Shown here piece after piece: positions 39,346 through 51,332 of a stretch of 64,000 nucleotides of DNA. Source of the DNA: Diphasiastrum complanatum (taxonomy: Eukaryota; Streptophyta; Lycopodiopsida; Lycopodiales; Lycopodiaceae); assembly GCA_029204225.1 (NCBI GenBank), contig CM055111.1:13084697-13148696 (forward strand), written 5' to 3'. Both the position numbers and the translations under genes were made by a program. Positions within the stretch are counted from its first letter, which is position 1. Each line of letters begins with the position of its first letter. The notes under the pieces were generated by a model, which made no database searches, was not told the origin of the DNA, and was given only the letters and a program-made list of their open reading frames with translations.

Positions 39346-41883
39346 AGCTCATGAGTTGGCCATTTATAATGGCTTAGCTTGTTGGCAACACTCTAGCAGA
39401 TTCACTTGCCACCCACATAGTGGAGGATACAGTGTTGTCGACTATCTCATGGGGTCACCACCTTTTATCCCACTCATGTCTAATTTCCACATTCTTTCGA
39501 CTACCCTCTCTGATCACTCCTTCCTATCCTTCAGTATGGGATCCATCCCGATTTCCCGTCCACCCACCACTCCACTTATTCCTCGAGCACCCAAATACAC
39601 TTTTGATCGCTCCCACATCCCGACATACTAGGAGGCCATCAGCTCATTTCTTTGTCGTTTTCTACACCACACACCATTGGAAACTCAAGCTAGCTTCCTT
39701 ACCACTTCACTCCATACTGCTGCATTCTTTTCCTTCCCCTCTAAACCACATCGACATCCACCCACTTTGCCACACCCTATCCGACCTCCACTATCACCTA
39801 CCCTCGCCACTTTGCTCAATCGAGCAGTCGTCTCCGGCTTCCCTTCCTCCTGGTGTACCAACATTATCCATCCCATCCACAAAACTGGTGACCCCATGGA
39901 CCCTGATAGCTATCGTACCATTATGGTTGGGCATATCATTGCTAAGCTACACGGCACCATCCTCCAGTCAGTAGTCAGCTCCGAAGCAGAATCTAGGAGA
40001 TTGCATGCATTGGGCCAGGCGGGTTTCAGAGCACACTAATCCACCACAGATCACATCTTCACCCTTCGGACCATTGTCGAAGAGGCCAGACACAGGAAAG
40101 AGCGGGTTTACTGTTGTTTTGTTGATTTCAGGAAAGCCTTCGACTCTGTTCCACGATCCCTTCTCATCCAGCGGCTACATGATCTTGGTTTTTCTACTGA
40201 CACGATCTTGGTAGTGATGGCACTCTACGAGAGTCCTTGGCTGTTTTCGGAGTGACACCGGCATCTCAAATCATATTTGGAGTACCATTGGCGTGAAACT
40301 ATCTCCAACCCTGTTTGGGCTATATATTGATGAGCTTGAGAAAGTCATTGAGAAATGTGGTGGTACAGGTTGCAGACTTGGGAGTATCTTGATTTCCATA
40401 CTTTTATACGCTGATGACGTGGTCCTCTTATCTCCTACCAGAGAGGGATTACATCGACAGCTCGACAATCTTCATGCCTTCTGCAGTAGATGGGGACTGG
40501 GGGTTAACATATTGAAAACCAAAGTTATGGTTTTCAACACATCAAGAGCTTTTATGCAGCGCCATACACTCATCTTTGATAGGCAACCCTTGGAGGTGGT
40601 ATTTTCTTACACTTACCTTGGCGTACTTTTTACAGGACCTATATTTGGTATGCGACAGGCAGCTTCCACCAGGCTTGGGAAGGGTCACGCCTCCCTTGTC
40701 CAGCTAGAGCGTTTATGTCTTAGACGGTTTATTCGGGATGCCCCGAGTAAATGTCAGCTTTTTGATACTCTCGTCACCCCCACAGCCCTATATGCAGCAG
40801 AGGTATGGTGTACGGGTCTTACATCATTTGATTGGGCCAGTATTTCACGATTGCAGGTCCTCATGCTATCTCGGATGATATCGGCTAAGCCGTGGGTCCC
40901 ACAACAGATTATATTGATAGGTTCTGCCCATACAGTTGTTCGCCATCTTCCAACTTATCCTGTATATTCAGCGTATCATGATGCTACCCACAGATGAGCA
41001 GAGATACATACAGACGACACTTGCCTCATCACGACACCTTTATGACCAGGGGCATCGACTATCATGGTTCTCTCAGGCCTCCCAGATACTGGACACACTT
41101 GGCATATCCATCACAGATCTTCCATCGGGCACCCATGAGTATATCAAACGCTTTCTTTATAGAGCATATCAGAGACGGATATGGCACAGACCGCTCGGGG
41201 TCAAACCCGACTATTATAGAACACACTTCTTGGAGTTAGACACAGGGGGACTTCCAGTTTTCCTCGCTATCTCACCTCAGGACTATCTCATGGGCTTCGA
41301 TTTCTATTGGGCCAGTTCCGAGTATCTTCACACTAGTTGGCTATTGAGATTGGATGCTTCCAGGGCACCCCACGGGAGGAGCGGATTTGCCAGTTGTGCT
41401 CATTATCTATGATCGAGTCAGAGGAGCATTTCTTATTCACATGTCTAGTTTACTACGAGATTAGAGGGCGATATCATTGCCTTTTTCGTCAAACACCAGC
41501 TACACTACGGTCCCTTATCTCATATGAGGATCCCCACTGTGTGGCACTTATGATACGTAAGATGCCCCTCCTGCGACAGGACCTATGCCAAACAGCTAAA
41601 CATGCTTATCTAGACACACAGTCTCAGATCACATCCTTCTTCTCACGAAGGAGACCACGTCCTGACGCAGACATGACTGATAGTGATTATGACGACATTC
41701 CCAGGACGCAGAGATGATGCACCACCCAACCTCAGGCGACCACGAGAGTTACACGTCCCACCAGACCTCCTATACAGAGACGCACTACACATGTTCATGC
41801 TCATAGACGACGCCAACGAGCCCCAATGCTTCCCGATGTTACAGCTCGCATTACATCCTTCTACAACACCAGCACAGACTTTC
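39340..41883 (+). pseudogene. LINE ORF2, internally deleted, YADD intact
   Basis: Endonuclease C-terminus: YSVVDYLMGSP and TLSDHSFLS with the catalytic SDH. A deletion near 39,785 removes about 390 bases of linker. RT then follows: CTNIIHPIHKTGDP, VDFRKAFDSVPR (motif A, 40,120), LSPTLFGLYIDELE and LLYADDVVLLS (YADD at 40,407-40,418), RWGLGVN and KTKVMVFNTSRAF. The tail has the zinc knuckle (ICQLC...EEHFLFTC), QSQITSFFSRRR at 41,619 and a frameshifted ARITSFY at about 41,850. At least four frameshifts and stops are present. The 3' UTR and hairpin are absent. Confidence 0.93.
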
Positions 41884-42439
41884 TCTCTCTTTCGCGGATC
41901 CGAACCCTCTGGAAACGGGTGTTGAAGCCCGAGAGGGGCGCGATGGGGAGGCCCGAGTGGCGTTGTGTTGTCGCCCGAGGGTAGGAGAGAATGGGGGGGG
42001 GGGGGGGGGGGGGGGGGTAAATGGCATATGAACTCAAAGTTTTATTTTTAAAAGTTGATGTTATGCCATACGTAATTGAAGTTGGTGAGGAGGGGGTAGG
42101 AGGCTGACCATCATAGTTTTTTTTTTTTTGAGTTTTTTGAAGACTTGTGGTTTTTCTTTTTCAAAGTGGGTTTTTCAGTCTTTTGGAATTGATATTCTAA
42201 TTTTTGCAGTATCATCTGAGTTAACAAGTTGATAATAGATTTACTTTGCATTGACGGTTAATTCCAATTTTATTGCTAAAAGTACCCATTTGCCGATTCA
42301 TTGGTATAATTTGAAAATAAAAGCACGTATGGTCTGTAGATTGGTTTTTTGTAGACATTGTTTGGTTTAGCAACTTTTATACCCGTTATGAATGTGTTAA
42401 TTGAACGAAATTATTTTTTGATTTTCAGTTGGCAAGCGA
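41884..42439. other. Chromovirus leader with G25 run
   Basis: Between the LINE and the chromovirus gag. 41,890-41,990 is GC-rich (CCCGAG repeated). 41,993-42,017 is 25 consecutive G. 42,020-42,430 is AT-rich and ends with a splice-acceptor-like TTTTTTGATTTTCAG before the gag start region. No 5' LTR matching the 3' LTR at 46,976 was recognised. Confidence 0.5.
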
Positions 42440-45400
42440 ATGGATACTGATGAAAATTTGGAGGGGGGTGCTACCGAGATTCACCCGGCATCACCAAGAA
42501 GTGATGGGGGAAATACGGAGATTCAGCCGGCCTCACCTGGCAGTGATGACACCTTAGACTCAGAAAAATTGTTGCAAACCTTAGGCAAGGCAGTTTTAGA
42601 ACTTCATCATAGCAATAAACAACGGGATAAACAAATGCAAGATCTATTTAATCAACTGCAGGCTATTAACTCTAACAACTTGGGCTACCAACTGGAAATA
42701 TTTTCCGACGATAAAAAGTTTAAACGCCCAGAAGTTGTTGAAGACTGGATAAACCGTTGGACAAGCTATTTTAGCTTGCACAACGTCCCAGAGGATAAAT
42801 GAATATCATTGGTTCTATTGTTTCTGGAAGGTAAAGCCTCTTCTTGGAAGAGGGAACTTTCCACGAAACCGGTGACTTGGGCTAGACTCCTGACGGAATT
42901 CCGGAAAGCTTTTGTCACGATAGACGATTCCGAGCTGTATATTCGGTTTATCAACTGCAAAATGGGCAACCGAGAACTGGACGGTTATGTCCAAGAGTTC
43001 TTGGACTCTTTGGCCAAGGTGACGCTTTTTGATCGTAAGTTAGCACAGTGGTAATTTATTGCCGGACTGCCAGCTGACTATCAAAATGAGTGCAAACGAA
43101 ATATCCTTAACTCACTAGAGGATGCTATCCGTGTGGCGAAAGCCTATGATAGTACAGTTGTTGCATCACGAAAAAGCGTGCAAGGCCAAACGGCCCCGAA
43201 ACCCAAGCAAAAAAAATCTAACAAGCGTAAGAAGCAGTATTTTGACAAGCTGGAAGCAGAAGCATACCAACAGTCAAAGAAAAAGAAGAATAAGAAGAAA
43301 TTGGTGGTAAAAGACAAAGCACGGTTGGCGGCACTTAAACAGAATCTGTGTTTCCTCTGCAATAAACCTAGGCACTGTGCTAAACAGTGCCTCGAACGGA
43401 AAGCAAAGTCGTCAAGTTTCATGACTGTGGATTTACCAGCAGGTAAATTGGAAGTCAATTTGTTGAATAATTGTGACTGTACTTGTAACTTTAGCGCACT
43501 CTCTTTCAAGCCTAATGAATTGTTTCGTGTAAGAGGCAATATTTTAGGGAAAGACGTGAATGTGCTATTTGATTCAGGTAGTACTCACAATTTTTTGAAT
43601 GCTCGACTTGTGCAGAAGCTCCGAGTGCCCACTATGGCCAATGATCACCGTTACGTGGTCCGTCTTGCCTTAGGGTCGGACATTGAGATTTGGGATGTCA
43701 AAGTCTCGAACTTAGAGCTTCGGATGCAGGACTATGTTGAGCTATTGGATTTCCATGTCATGAATCTAGACCGGACTGATGTAATTTTGGGCTATGAATG
43801 GTTTTTTGGCAAGTCAGACTCTTTAGAGCTAGAGTTTAAAAATCATTCTATGGTATTTAAAGATAAGTTTGATCAGTTTGTCTCTATTTTAGGAGAGACC
43901 GATGTACTTCCATTGCCGATGATTTCCTCGGCTGAATTAATTGAGAAACTTCATGATTCTGAGTATGAACTCTTTCACTTGCTTTTGAAATCTCGTATGC
44001 ATTGTGATGTTGGGGATGTGAATGTGTTTTCATGCTTTAACACCGAAAATTCCCATCAGGAACAACAACTTTTGCAAGATTTAAAGCAAGAGTTTATTGA
44101 AGTTTTTCCGAAGCAACTACATTATGGACTACCACCCGCTCGGTCGGTAGATCATAAGATAGATCTTTTGCCCGATAGCCGTCCTATCTTCAGACAACCA
44201 TATCGGTTTAGTCAGAAGGAAGAGGAAGAAGTGGCTAGGCAGAGCGAGGAGTATCTCAGGATGGGACACATAAGACCTAGTAAATCTCCATGGGGAGCAC
44301 CTGTCCTTCTTAAGAGTAAGAAAGATGGGAGTTTCCGGTTATGTGTAGATTACAAGGGTCTGAACAAACTAACAGTTAAAAATAAATACCCGTTGCCCAA
44401 GATGAACGATCTCATAGATCGATTGAATGGAGCTAAATACTTCACGAAATTGATCTACGTACGGGATACCATCAGATCAGGATACATCCGAAAGATGTAT
44501 CTAAAACCAGTTTTAGGACCAGGTTTGGCCACTATGAGTTTCTTGTATTGCCCTTTGGTTTGACAAATGCTCCGGCTACTTTCCAGCAAATGATGAACGA
44601 TTTGTTTCGTCCATATTTGGGGAAGTTTGTAGTAGTGTTTCTGGACGATATTCTGATCTATAGCAGAACACTCAAAGAGCATGCTAAGCATCTCCGTACT
44701 ATCTTACGTATCTTAAGACAAGAGAAGCTTTATGCAAAAGAATCAAAGTGCGAATTCTTCAAGAAGGAACTTCTTTACCTAGGTCATAAGATTATCTCCT
44801 TTGGGATCAAGATTGAAGAAGAAAAGGTGAAGACGGTAGTGGAATGGCCAATTCCTAAAACGGTGCGTGAACTTAAGTCATTCTTAGGTTTCACTGTGTT
44901 TTTCCGTAGATTTGCAGAGGAGTACTTGAAGATTGTTGGACCTCTCAACAATATGTTGAAAGGAGTGAAAAGTCGCAAAGGTAGGCCAAGTTCTCCTAGT
45001 AGATGGAATGAGAAATTAGATGAGAGTTTTCGCAAACTCAAGCTTCTAATTGCCTCAGCTCCAGTTTTGAGGATAGCGGATCCAGATTTGCCGTTCGTCA
45101 TTAACACTGACGCGAGTGATACGGCTATTGGAGCTGTTCTCTTAGAGGAGGGTCAGCTCGTTGCCTTTGAGACTAAGAAACTAACCGATGCTCAGGTCAG
45201 GTACACCACTCAGGAAAAAGAGCTTTTTGCTGTGATCCATGCATTGAAATCATGGAGGCATTACCTGTACGGTAATAAATTTGTAGTTAATACGGATCAT
45301 CAACCTTTAAGGTATTTTTGTAATTAGAATGATTTGCGAGGTCGTAAGGCCAGATGGGCAGAACTCATGCAAGAATTTGACTTTGAAGGGCGGTATATTA

Positions 45401-46948
45401 GAGGCTCATCTAATCAGGTGGCTGATGCACTTAGTCGAATTGGTGAAGTGAACGAACTTTCCTTCACTGAGATCAGTACAGACTTTTATCTCTCCCTAAG
45501 AGGTCTTTATGAGAAAGACCCGCATTTTGGACCAATCTGGAATAGGGTTCTAGCAGTTTCATCAAGCGGGACTGATGATCATGGTGATCAGTCTGGGGGG
45601 GAAGGATATAAAGGGTACTGATGACTTCTCTATCCATAATGGACTATTGTTCAGGAAAGGGAAGGTTTGTGTGCCTGATGTGGATGTTGTTAAGAATAAA
45701 ATTCTTTATGAATGTCATGACTCACCATGCGCAGGACATCCCGCATACATCGTACATTGGATTTGGTACAAAGGGATTTTTAGTGGCCAAACTTAAGCCC
45801 TTTGTAGAATCTTATGTGGTCAAGTGTGACCAATGCCAGTTAAATAAAGCTGAACGCCATAAGGCTAGCGGGTTGTTGCATCCATTGGATATCCCTGATA
45901 AGAGATGGGATAGTATTTCCATGGATTTCGTGGTTGGGTTACTGCGGACGAATAAACAGCATGATGCAATTTGGGTTGTGGTCGACCGTCTTACCAAATT
46001 GGCTACGTTTATTCCGGTAAAGACCACTGCGAAGGCTTCTGATTTAGCTCAAATATTTGTAGAGCGTCTGTTTAGGCTTTACGGATTACCAAGTGATATT
46101 GTGAGCGATTGCGATCCGAAGTTCACCGGTCACTTTTGGTCTGCCGTATTCGCTAAACTAGAGACGACACTGAGTTTGGGTTCCTCTGATCATCCTGAGA
46201 CGGATGGACAAACCTAAAGAACAAATCAGACGATGGAACAAATGCTTTGGGCATATGTTTCTAGACGACAATCTGATTGGGAAAGGTACCTTCCATTGAT
46301 CGAGTTTGCCTATAGCTACCGGTTATAGCCCGTTTATGCTTATGTATGGTTTTGAGCCTAGGTCACCCATTGCGGTTGAGACTTGGACGATCAAGTTTCA
46401 GAAAGTAGCGGATTTCCTACACGATATGCAGGAAATGCTACGGATTGCACGTGAAAATGTCCAGAGTGCCCAGGATAGGGACAGACATTATGCAAATATG
46501 AAAAGATCACCAAGAGACTTCCAAGTGGGAGATTGGGTATATTTGAAAATCCTGAAGGATTCAAGTGTAATGCGTACCGGCAAGCATTATAAGTTGTCCC
46601 CTAGATATAGAGGATCGTTTAAGATCTTGAAAAAGATCGGATCCTTAGCTTACCAATTGGAACTCCCAAAAAAATCGCAAGTGCATCTCGTATTTCACGT
46701 TAGTCGTCTGAAAAAGAGTCTTCGTGAAGGAGAGCATCTTGGATATGGAGATCAATTGGACCTGTTGGATGAATCATCGGGCGTATCTCGTCTTGAACCC
46801 GAAAAGATCTTGGATACAAGAACTAAATGATTGAGAAATCGTATAGTTACCGAGCATTTGGTTCGATGGAGGGGATGCACAGACGATGACGATTCCTGGG
46901 AACAGGAAGGAAGCTCAATGAGGAACTTTCCCAGTTTTAAGTTCTGAG
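42440..46948 (+). pseudogene. Ty3/gypsy chromovirus gag-pol, nearly complete
   Basis: Gag (42,440-43,430) has an N-terminal duplicated EI(H/Q)PASP(R/G)SD motif and the knuckle [14 protein letters not shown]. Next come protease [10 protein letters not shown] (43,568), RT ([37 protein letters not shown] with intact DD), RNase H (INTDASDTAIGAVLLEEG) and the integrase zinc finger and core (SMDFVVGL, SDCDPKFTGHFW). A C-terminal chromodomain starts near LEPEKILDTR and continues as HLVRWRGC and DDSWE. Defects are stops at 42,800, 43,052, 45,325, 46,215 and 46,828, a one-base frameshift near 44,448 in RT motif A, and a small deletion near 46,300. Gag and pol seem to form one long frame. Chromodomains target such elements to heterochromatin. 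Confidence 0.95.
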
Positions 46949-46959
46949 GACAGAACTTG

Positions 46960-46975
46960 AATAAGGGGGGAAGAA
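46960..46975 (+). other. Polypurine tract of the chromovirus
   Basis: AATAAGGGGGGAAGAA directly precedes TGTCATGCCC, the expected plus-strand primer and LTR start. Confidence 0.8.
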
Positions 46976-48550
46976 TGTCATGCCCATGATTGGTCTCGGA
47001 TAGCGTATCCATGCTAGGGACCGGTAGACCAACAACCCGCTAGTTAATTGTGACTATAAGGGAATTGGGGCCCTTATGTGTATATGGTCATAATTAATGG
47101 TTGTAGGCCTAAACACATCGTGGTGGAGTTGGTATGGGTCTATCAGTGAGTCATTAGAGAACTGGATGACGTGGCCCAGATAGGCTGCAGAGGTGTCCAG
47201 TGAGGTGTCACAGTGCACTACTAGTGGTGCATGGGCCTCGGAGGGTATAAGTATACCTGTTGGGATCTCACTGGTGTATGCTTGATTTGTGATGAGTAGC
47301 TACATGCTGCTGGTGTGACTCCCCTTTCCATGACTCTGATTGATCCATAGCTTGGGGTCTAGGTCCGTAAGATCTAGGTTTGGTTGGGTTGGTTTAACCT
47401 CCACCGGTTCCCATGTGTTGTTGCTTTGTATGGTATGCTTAGGCTAGAATCCTATTGTGAGGACATTATACTTTTAAACATTCTACACTTGCATATGGAG
47501 TTTTTGAGTCTTAACTAAGTGGTTTTCCCACTTAAAATTAAAAAACACTTTATAAGACCTTTTAAAGTTTAATCCTAAATTGGAGGGAAATTAACTTTCC
47601 CTCTCCCACTCATACTTACCAGGAAACCACTCATTTCGCTTTTCTTTCCTTTCTCGAAAAAAAGAATCGACATAAGACCACATTTAATATTGTATACAAA
47701 TCAAATGAGCTCATCTTGAAATAAAATCCTTGTCATAAAACTGAACGGTAAGGACTCCAAAAACACGATCTTAGACAACATGGATATGCGTAAGAATCTA
47801 GTTTCTACTAAAGGATTAGAATGGCACGGATCTGCCCTAATACCTAGTATAAACATTGGTAGTCCCTTACTAAGTGTTATTCATATCTTTCCAATGCAGT
47901 GTCCTTATACCATAATTGTTATGTGATTCATACATAACAATCATGGTAATACTTAACCCTACCTTACCCTTGTTAGTGTTACTTTAGACTCTTGGTGAGA
48001 TACAACTGGAAAGCATGGATATGCTCAGGAGTATGGACAGTAGTGCGTGACATACCTTGCCCTGTAAGGGTCACTTGGGTTAGCATAGCATGGATTTGCT
48101 CTAACACCAGCACACGTGTCCACACCAAGTCTTTTGGCTAAGAAAAACGTAAACGGTTAAAACTTTTTATACTCTTTTATGACTAAAAAAGAACTGATAT
48201 GGACCAACTGCCCGTAAACTGATCAGCATGGCACTTGCCCTAACATGGTAATATAACGACTTGGCCTATCGCTAAAATAAAGCTTGTTTGGGAAGACTGG
48301 ACTACAATTTAATTTGCTAATTAAAGCTGTCAAGTAGTATAACTTATTTTGGACATGAATAACAACTGACGTTCAGCTATAACACATGTCTTCCTCACTA
48401 AACTAACTTGAGCGGTTTTGTTTTGTGGGATGGTGGCAGGTATCAGCTGGACGTCTTGAAAGTGGTTATGCTTATGGTGCTTCATAGTACTGTATTTTAC
48501 TTTTCAGCTGTACTTTACCTTGTTGGATTATGAATAAAAGCTTTAAAAAA
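46976..48550 (+). mobile_element. 3' LTR of the chromovirus
   Basis: It starts TGTCATGCCC immediately after the polypurine tract. A TATA-like GTATAAGTATACC lies at about 47,249. ATTATGAATAAAAGC near 48,528 may be its poly(A) signal. Words of the type GCATGGAT(A/T)TG recur at 47,780, 48,013 and 48,090. The right end is estimated because no second LTR was found for comparison. Confidence 0.6.
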
Positions 48551-48591
48551 TTTCAGTCTTGCTTTGTCAAGAGGAACTAAGTGCAATTTTG

Positions 48592-48593
<2 letters not shown>

Positions 48594-48664
<71 letters not shown>
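48594..48664 (+). repeat. CT microsatellite
   Basis: An uninterrupted CT run of about 35 units. Its 5' flank resembles that of the CT tract at 10,171. Confidence 0.97.
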
Positions 48665-48666
<2 letters not shown>

Positions 48667-48960
48667 CGGACACTTCACACTTACTTTCGCTGATATGTAC
48701 TTATTCTCCACCTGGCACGGGTTGTGGGCATTGGTACTTTTTCTGTAGTTCTTCTGTTATACATGGCTCGGGTTGTGGGCTTATTTCACTTTTGCTTTGT
48801 TCTACTTTCATTCGTAGCTAGTTTATAGCACTTTACGGACACATCCTCCTATGGATGATGCTCCCACTGTTGCTTGTACATATTTGTTTTCTGGTCTTAT
48901 GGACCCACGGGTGTCCAAAAGATGTTAATATAGCTTTCTTTCTTTCTTTTCTTTCTCTCT
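48665..48960 (+). mobile_element. Diverged LINE 3' end
   Basis: The end aligns with the LINE 3' UTRs elsewhere: GTCTTAT, a 16-base hairpin region, AAAAGATGTTAATATAGC and a TTTC/CT tail. The hairpin (48,901-48,916, GGACCC-ACGG-GTGTCC) has a different sequence from the other copies but folds the same way with one mismatch. The upstream part is too diverged to translate. Confidence 0.65.
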
Positions 48961-49330
48961 TTGCCTATCACCTCCATCGCTCCTCTTGTCCATCTTCCCT
49001 TCTTCCTAGCGCACTCCTCTCCCTAGGTCGCTACCTATCTCCCTACTGCATATGATCGTTGTCAATCTTGTGATCATTGTTTTCTTCTCTCTAGCTTCAA
49101 CGTTTCCTTTTCCCAGATTCACAGCTTCCTAAATCTCTCTATAGAGCTCTACATGTCTGCCAACCTATCCACATGTGCTCCCTAGTCTAAAGCTAGCCAG
49201 TGCACATCCTCTCTCTAGTTCCAACCAATGCACACCCTCTCTAGTTCATTCACTTGCGCTGCTCCTGTCTACCTTCTCTTACAATCATTTCTCAGCCATT
49301 CCCCTACGTTTCCCTCTTTACTGCTCAACG
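48961..49330. other. Pyrimidine-rich non-coding stretch
   Basis: Rich in CTCTCT and CTAGC words, with no coding homology. Unassigned. Confidence 0.4.
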
Positions 49331-50398
49331 ATCTAGCTCCAACCGGGTTTGGGGATGTTTCCAACATGGCAGTGACATTTCTGAGCACATTTGGAGCATT
49401 ATTGGGGTGAAGCAGGATTGTGCTCTTTCAACAGTTCTTTTTGGATTATACATTGATGAGCTAGAGAGAGTCATCTCGCAGTGAGGTGGATCTAGGTGCA
49501 GACTTGGCGATATTTTGATTGCCATCCTCCTTTATGCTAATGATATGGTACTAGATTGGGGGTGAACATTGCGAAGACCAAGGTTATGGTCTTCAACACT
49601 TCTCGAGCTTTTATGCAGTGTCATGAGCTCACTCTCGATGGACAAACCCTAGAGGTAGTTTCTTCTTACACTTCTTTGGGGATACTTTTCTTTGGTCCTA
49701 CTTTCAATATGCAACAGATAGCTACCACTCGACTTGGGAACGAACATGCCTCCCTTGTTCAGCTAGAGCGATTTTGCTTCAGGAAAGCCACTTGGGATGC
49801 TTGAAGTAAGTGTAGACTTTTTGCACTACGATCACTATGAGGACTCCCATTGCGTTGCACTCATGATATGAGAGATGTTCCTATTGCAACAGGACCTATG
49901 TCCCAGACAGCCCAGTAGAGTCATGCTCCTCAACCTCTGATTACCTTTTTGTCTAGGAGAATACGATGAGACCTTGATGATGATGATGACGTACCTGCTC
50001 ATAGGGATCAGAGATAGCGTCCCACTCACGCTCATGTTGCAGCACGAGCTACCCGACCTATCATGAGGAGACCTCATCCTCCTAGACGACATCCGCGACC
50101 ACCAACGGTCCTCCATATTGCAGCTTGTATTACATCTTTCTATAGCATCAACAGGATAGGACCAGATGATATACCTCAATCATGACATTTAGCTATATCT
50201 ATGCTCCCACATGTTTCATATTTCATTTCATTTCATCCCATGTATTTTAGCTCATAGTATTTAGATTTGTTATATCTGTTATTGTTTTGGAGACGTTTCA
50301 TATGCTCCCAATGTTACCACATACTTGACATGTACATTTACTTGTCTTATATGTCTAATGACATGGAAAAGACACTAATAAAGCTTTCTCTCTCTCGG
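49331..50398 (+). mobile_element. LINE ORF2 3' fragment with YAND box and large deletions
   Basis: It begins in RT motif B (GVKQDCALS) and has LLYAND at 49,533-49,544, an Asn in place of the first catalytic Asp. It then jumps into WGVNIAKTKVMVFNTSRAF. A second deletion near 49,820 leads to SHCVALMI near the C-terminus. Remnants of the PIP-box-like motif (QPLITFLSRR, 49,930) and ITSFYSIN (50,130) follow. The 3' UTR hairpin is ATGTC-TAAT-GACAT (50,351-50,364), followed by AAAAGACACTAATAAAGC and a short CT tail that runs directly into the next LINE copy. Confidence 0.92.
50351..50364 (+). promoter_or_regulatory. LINE 3'-terminal hairpin, covariant form
   Basis: ATGTC-TAAT-GACAT. Compared with ATGCC-TTTT-GGCAT in other copies, the C-G pair is replaced by T-A on both sides, so the stem is preserved. 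Confidence 0.75.
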
Positions 50399-50892
50399 TC
50401 TGACATATGAGAGATGGTCTTGCTGCGACAGGATATGTACCAGTCAGCTCACCAGCCACATCCTAGATCTCATGCTCAGATTACGTCTTTCTTCACCAGG
50501 AGACGGACACGGTCTGATGACGATGATGATGACATACCACCTCACAGATGTCAGAGACAGTGTATCACTCATAGTCATGCGACAGTTCGCACTTCCCGCC
50601 TTGTTATGAGAGCACACAGGTCAACGACGGTCCATATTACCTCCTACTACAGCTCGTATCACATCTTTTTTCAGCAGTGGTGCAAGATGATATTACTCTA
50701 CTCCTGGCAGCTATTTTGCTCCCACTTATGGACAGTTGGCAATTGGCAGTTTGTAGTTTACAGTTATATTACTCATTTTTTTGTGCATAATTTTTTCTTG
50801 GAGACCTTTATATAAACTCCCAAGGTTTTCACATACTTGACATGTACTCCTTTTGGTCTTATATGCCTTTTGGCATGGAAAAGACATTAATA

Positions 50893-50945
<53 letters not shown>
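50399..50945 (+). mobile_element. 5'-truncated LINE inserted at the tail of the previous copy
   Basis: It starts at the ORF2 C-terminus (MREMVLLRQDMYQSAHQ) immediately after the CT tail of the preceding LINE. It carries HAQITSFFTRRR (50,471) followed by six Asp residues, and a frameshifted ARITSFF at about 50,650. The 3' UTR ends with the hairpin at 50,863-50,876, AAAAGACATTAATAAAGC and a pure CT tail (50,896-50,945) that passes into a short GT run. Confidence 0.92.
50863..50876 (+). promoter_or_regulatory. LINE 3'-terminal hairpin
   Basis: ATGCC-TTTT-GGCAT before the conserved AAAAGACATTAATAAAGC and the CT tail. Confidence 0.75.
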
Positions 50946-50956
<11 letters not shown>

Positions 50957-51200
50957 GAGGTCTGATCACTGGAGGTTTGGAGGTCTGATCGCTGGAGGTC
51001 TGCTGTCCAGTGCTACATCTCTGAATTATCACTGAGCCAGGAGGTCTGAGCCATCGCTGGTCTGAGCCATCTGAGCCATCGCTGTGGGTCTGAGCCAGGA
51101 GGGAGTCGCTGGTCTGAGCCATCTGGCCATCGCTGTCTGAGCCAGGAGATCTGAGCCATCACTGAAAGTCTGAGCACTCGCTGGAGGTCTCCTCAGGTAT
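50957..51200 (+). repeat. GTCTGAGCCATCGCTG minisatellite upstream of LINE ORF1
   Basis: About ten imperfect units containing GGTCTGAGCCA, ATCGCTG or GGAGGTCTGA, with a unit length of 15-25 bases. It lies between the tail of one LINE and ORF1 of the next, where a LINE 5' UTR would be, and could be a set of promoter monomers. Confidence 0.8.
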
Positions 51201-51332
51201 GAACTTTCCAGATTGGTCAAGTTGAGAGACCACATGTCTTACTAGCGCATTTCTGAAGGTGTTTTCTAGCATTGTTGAAAGAATGCAACAGTGAGCAGAA
51301 GCTCAAAGTGCTCATTCCTCTCTCTATCCACT

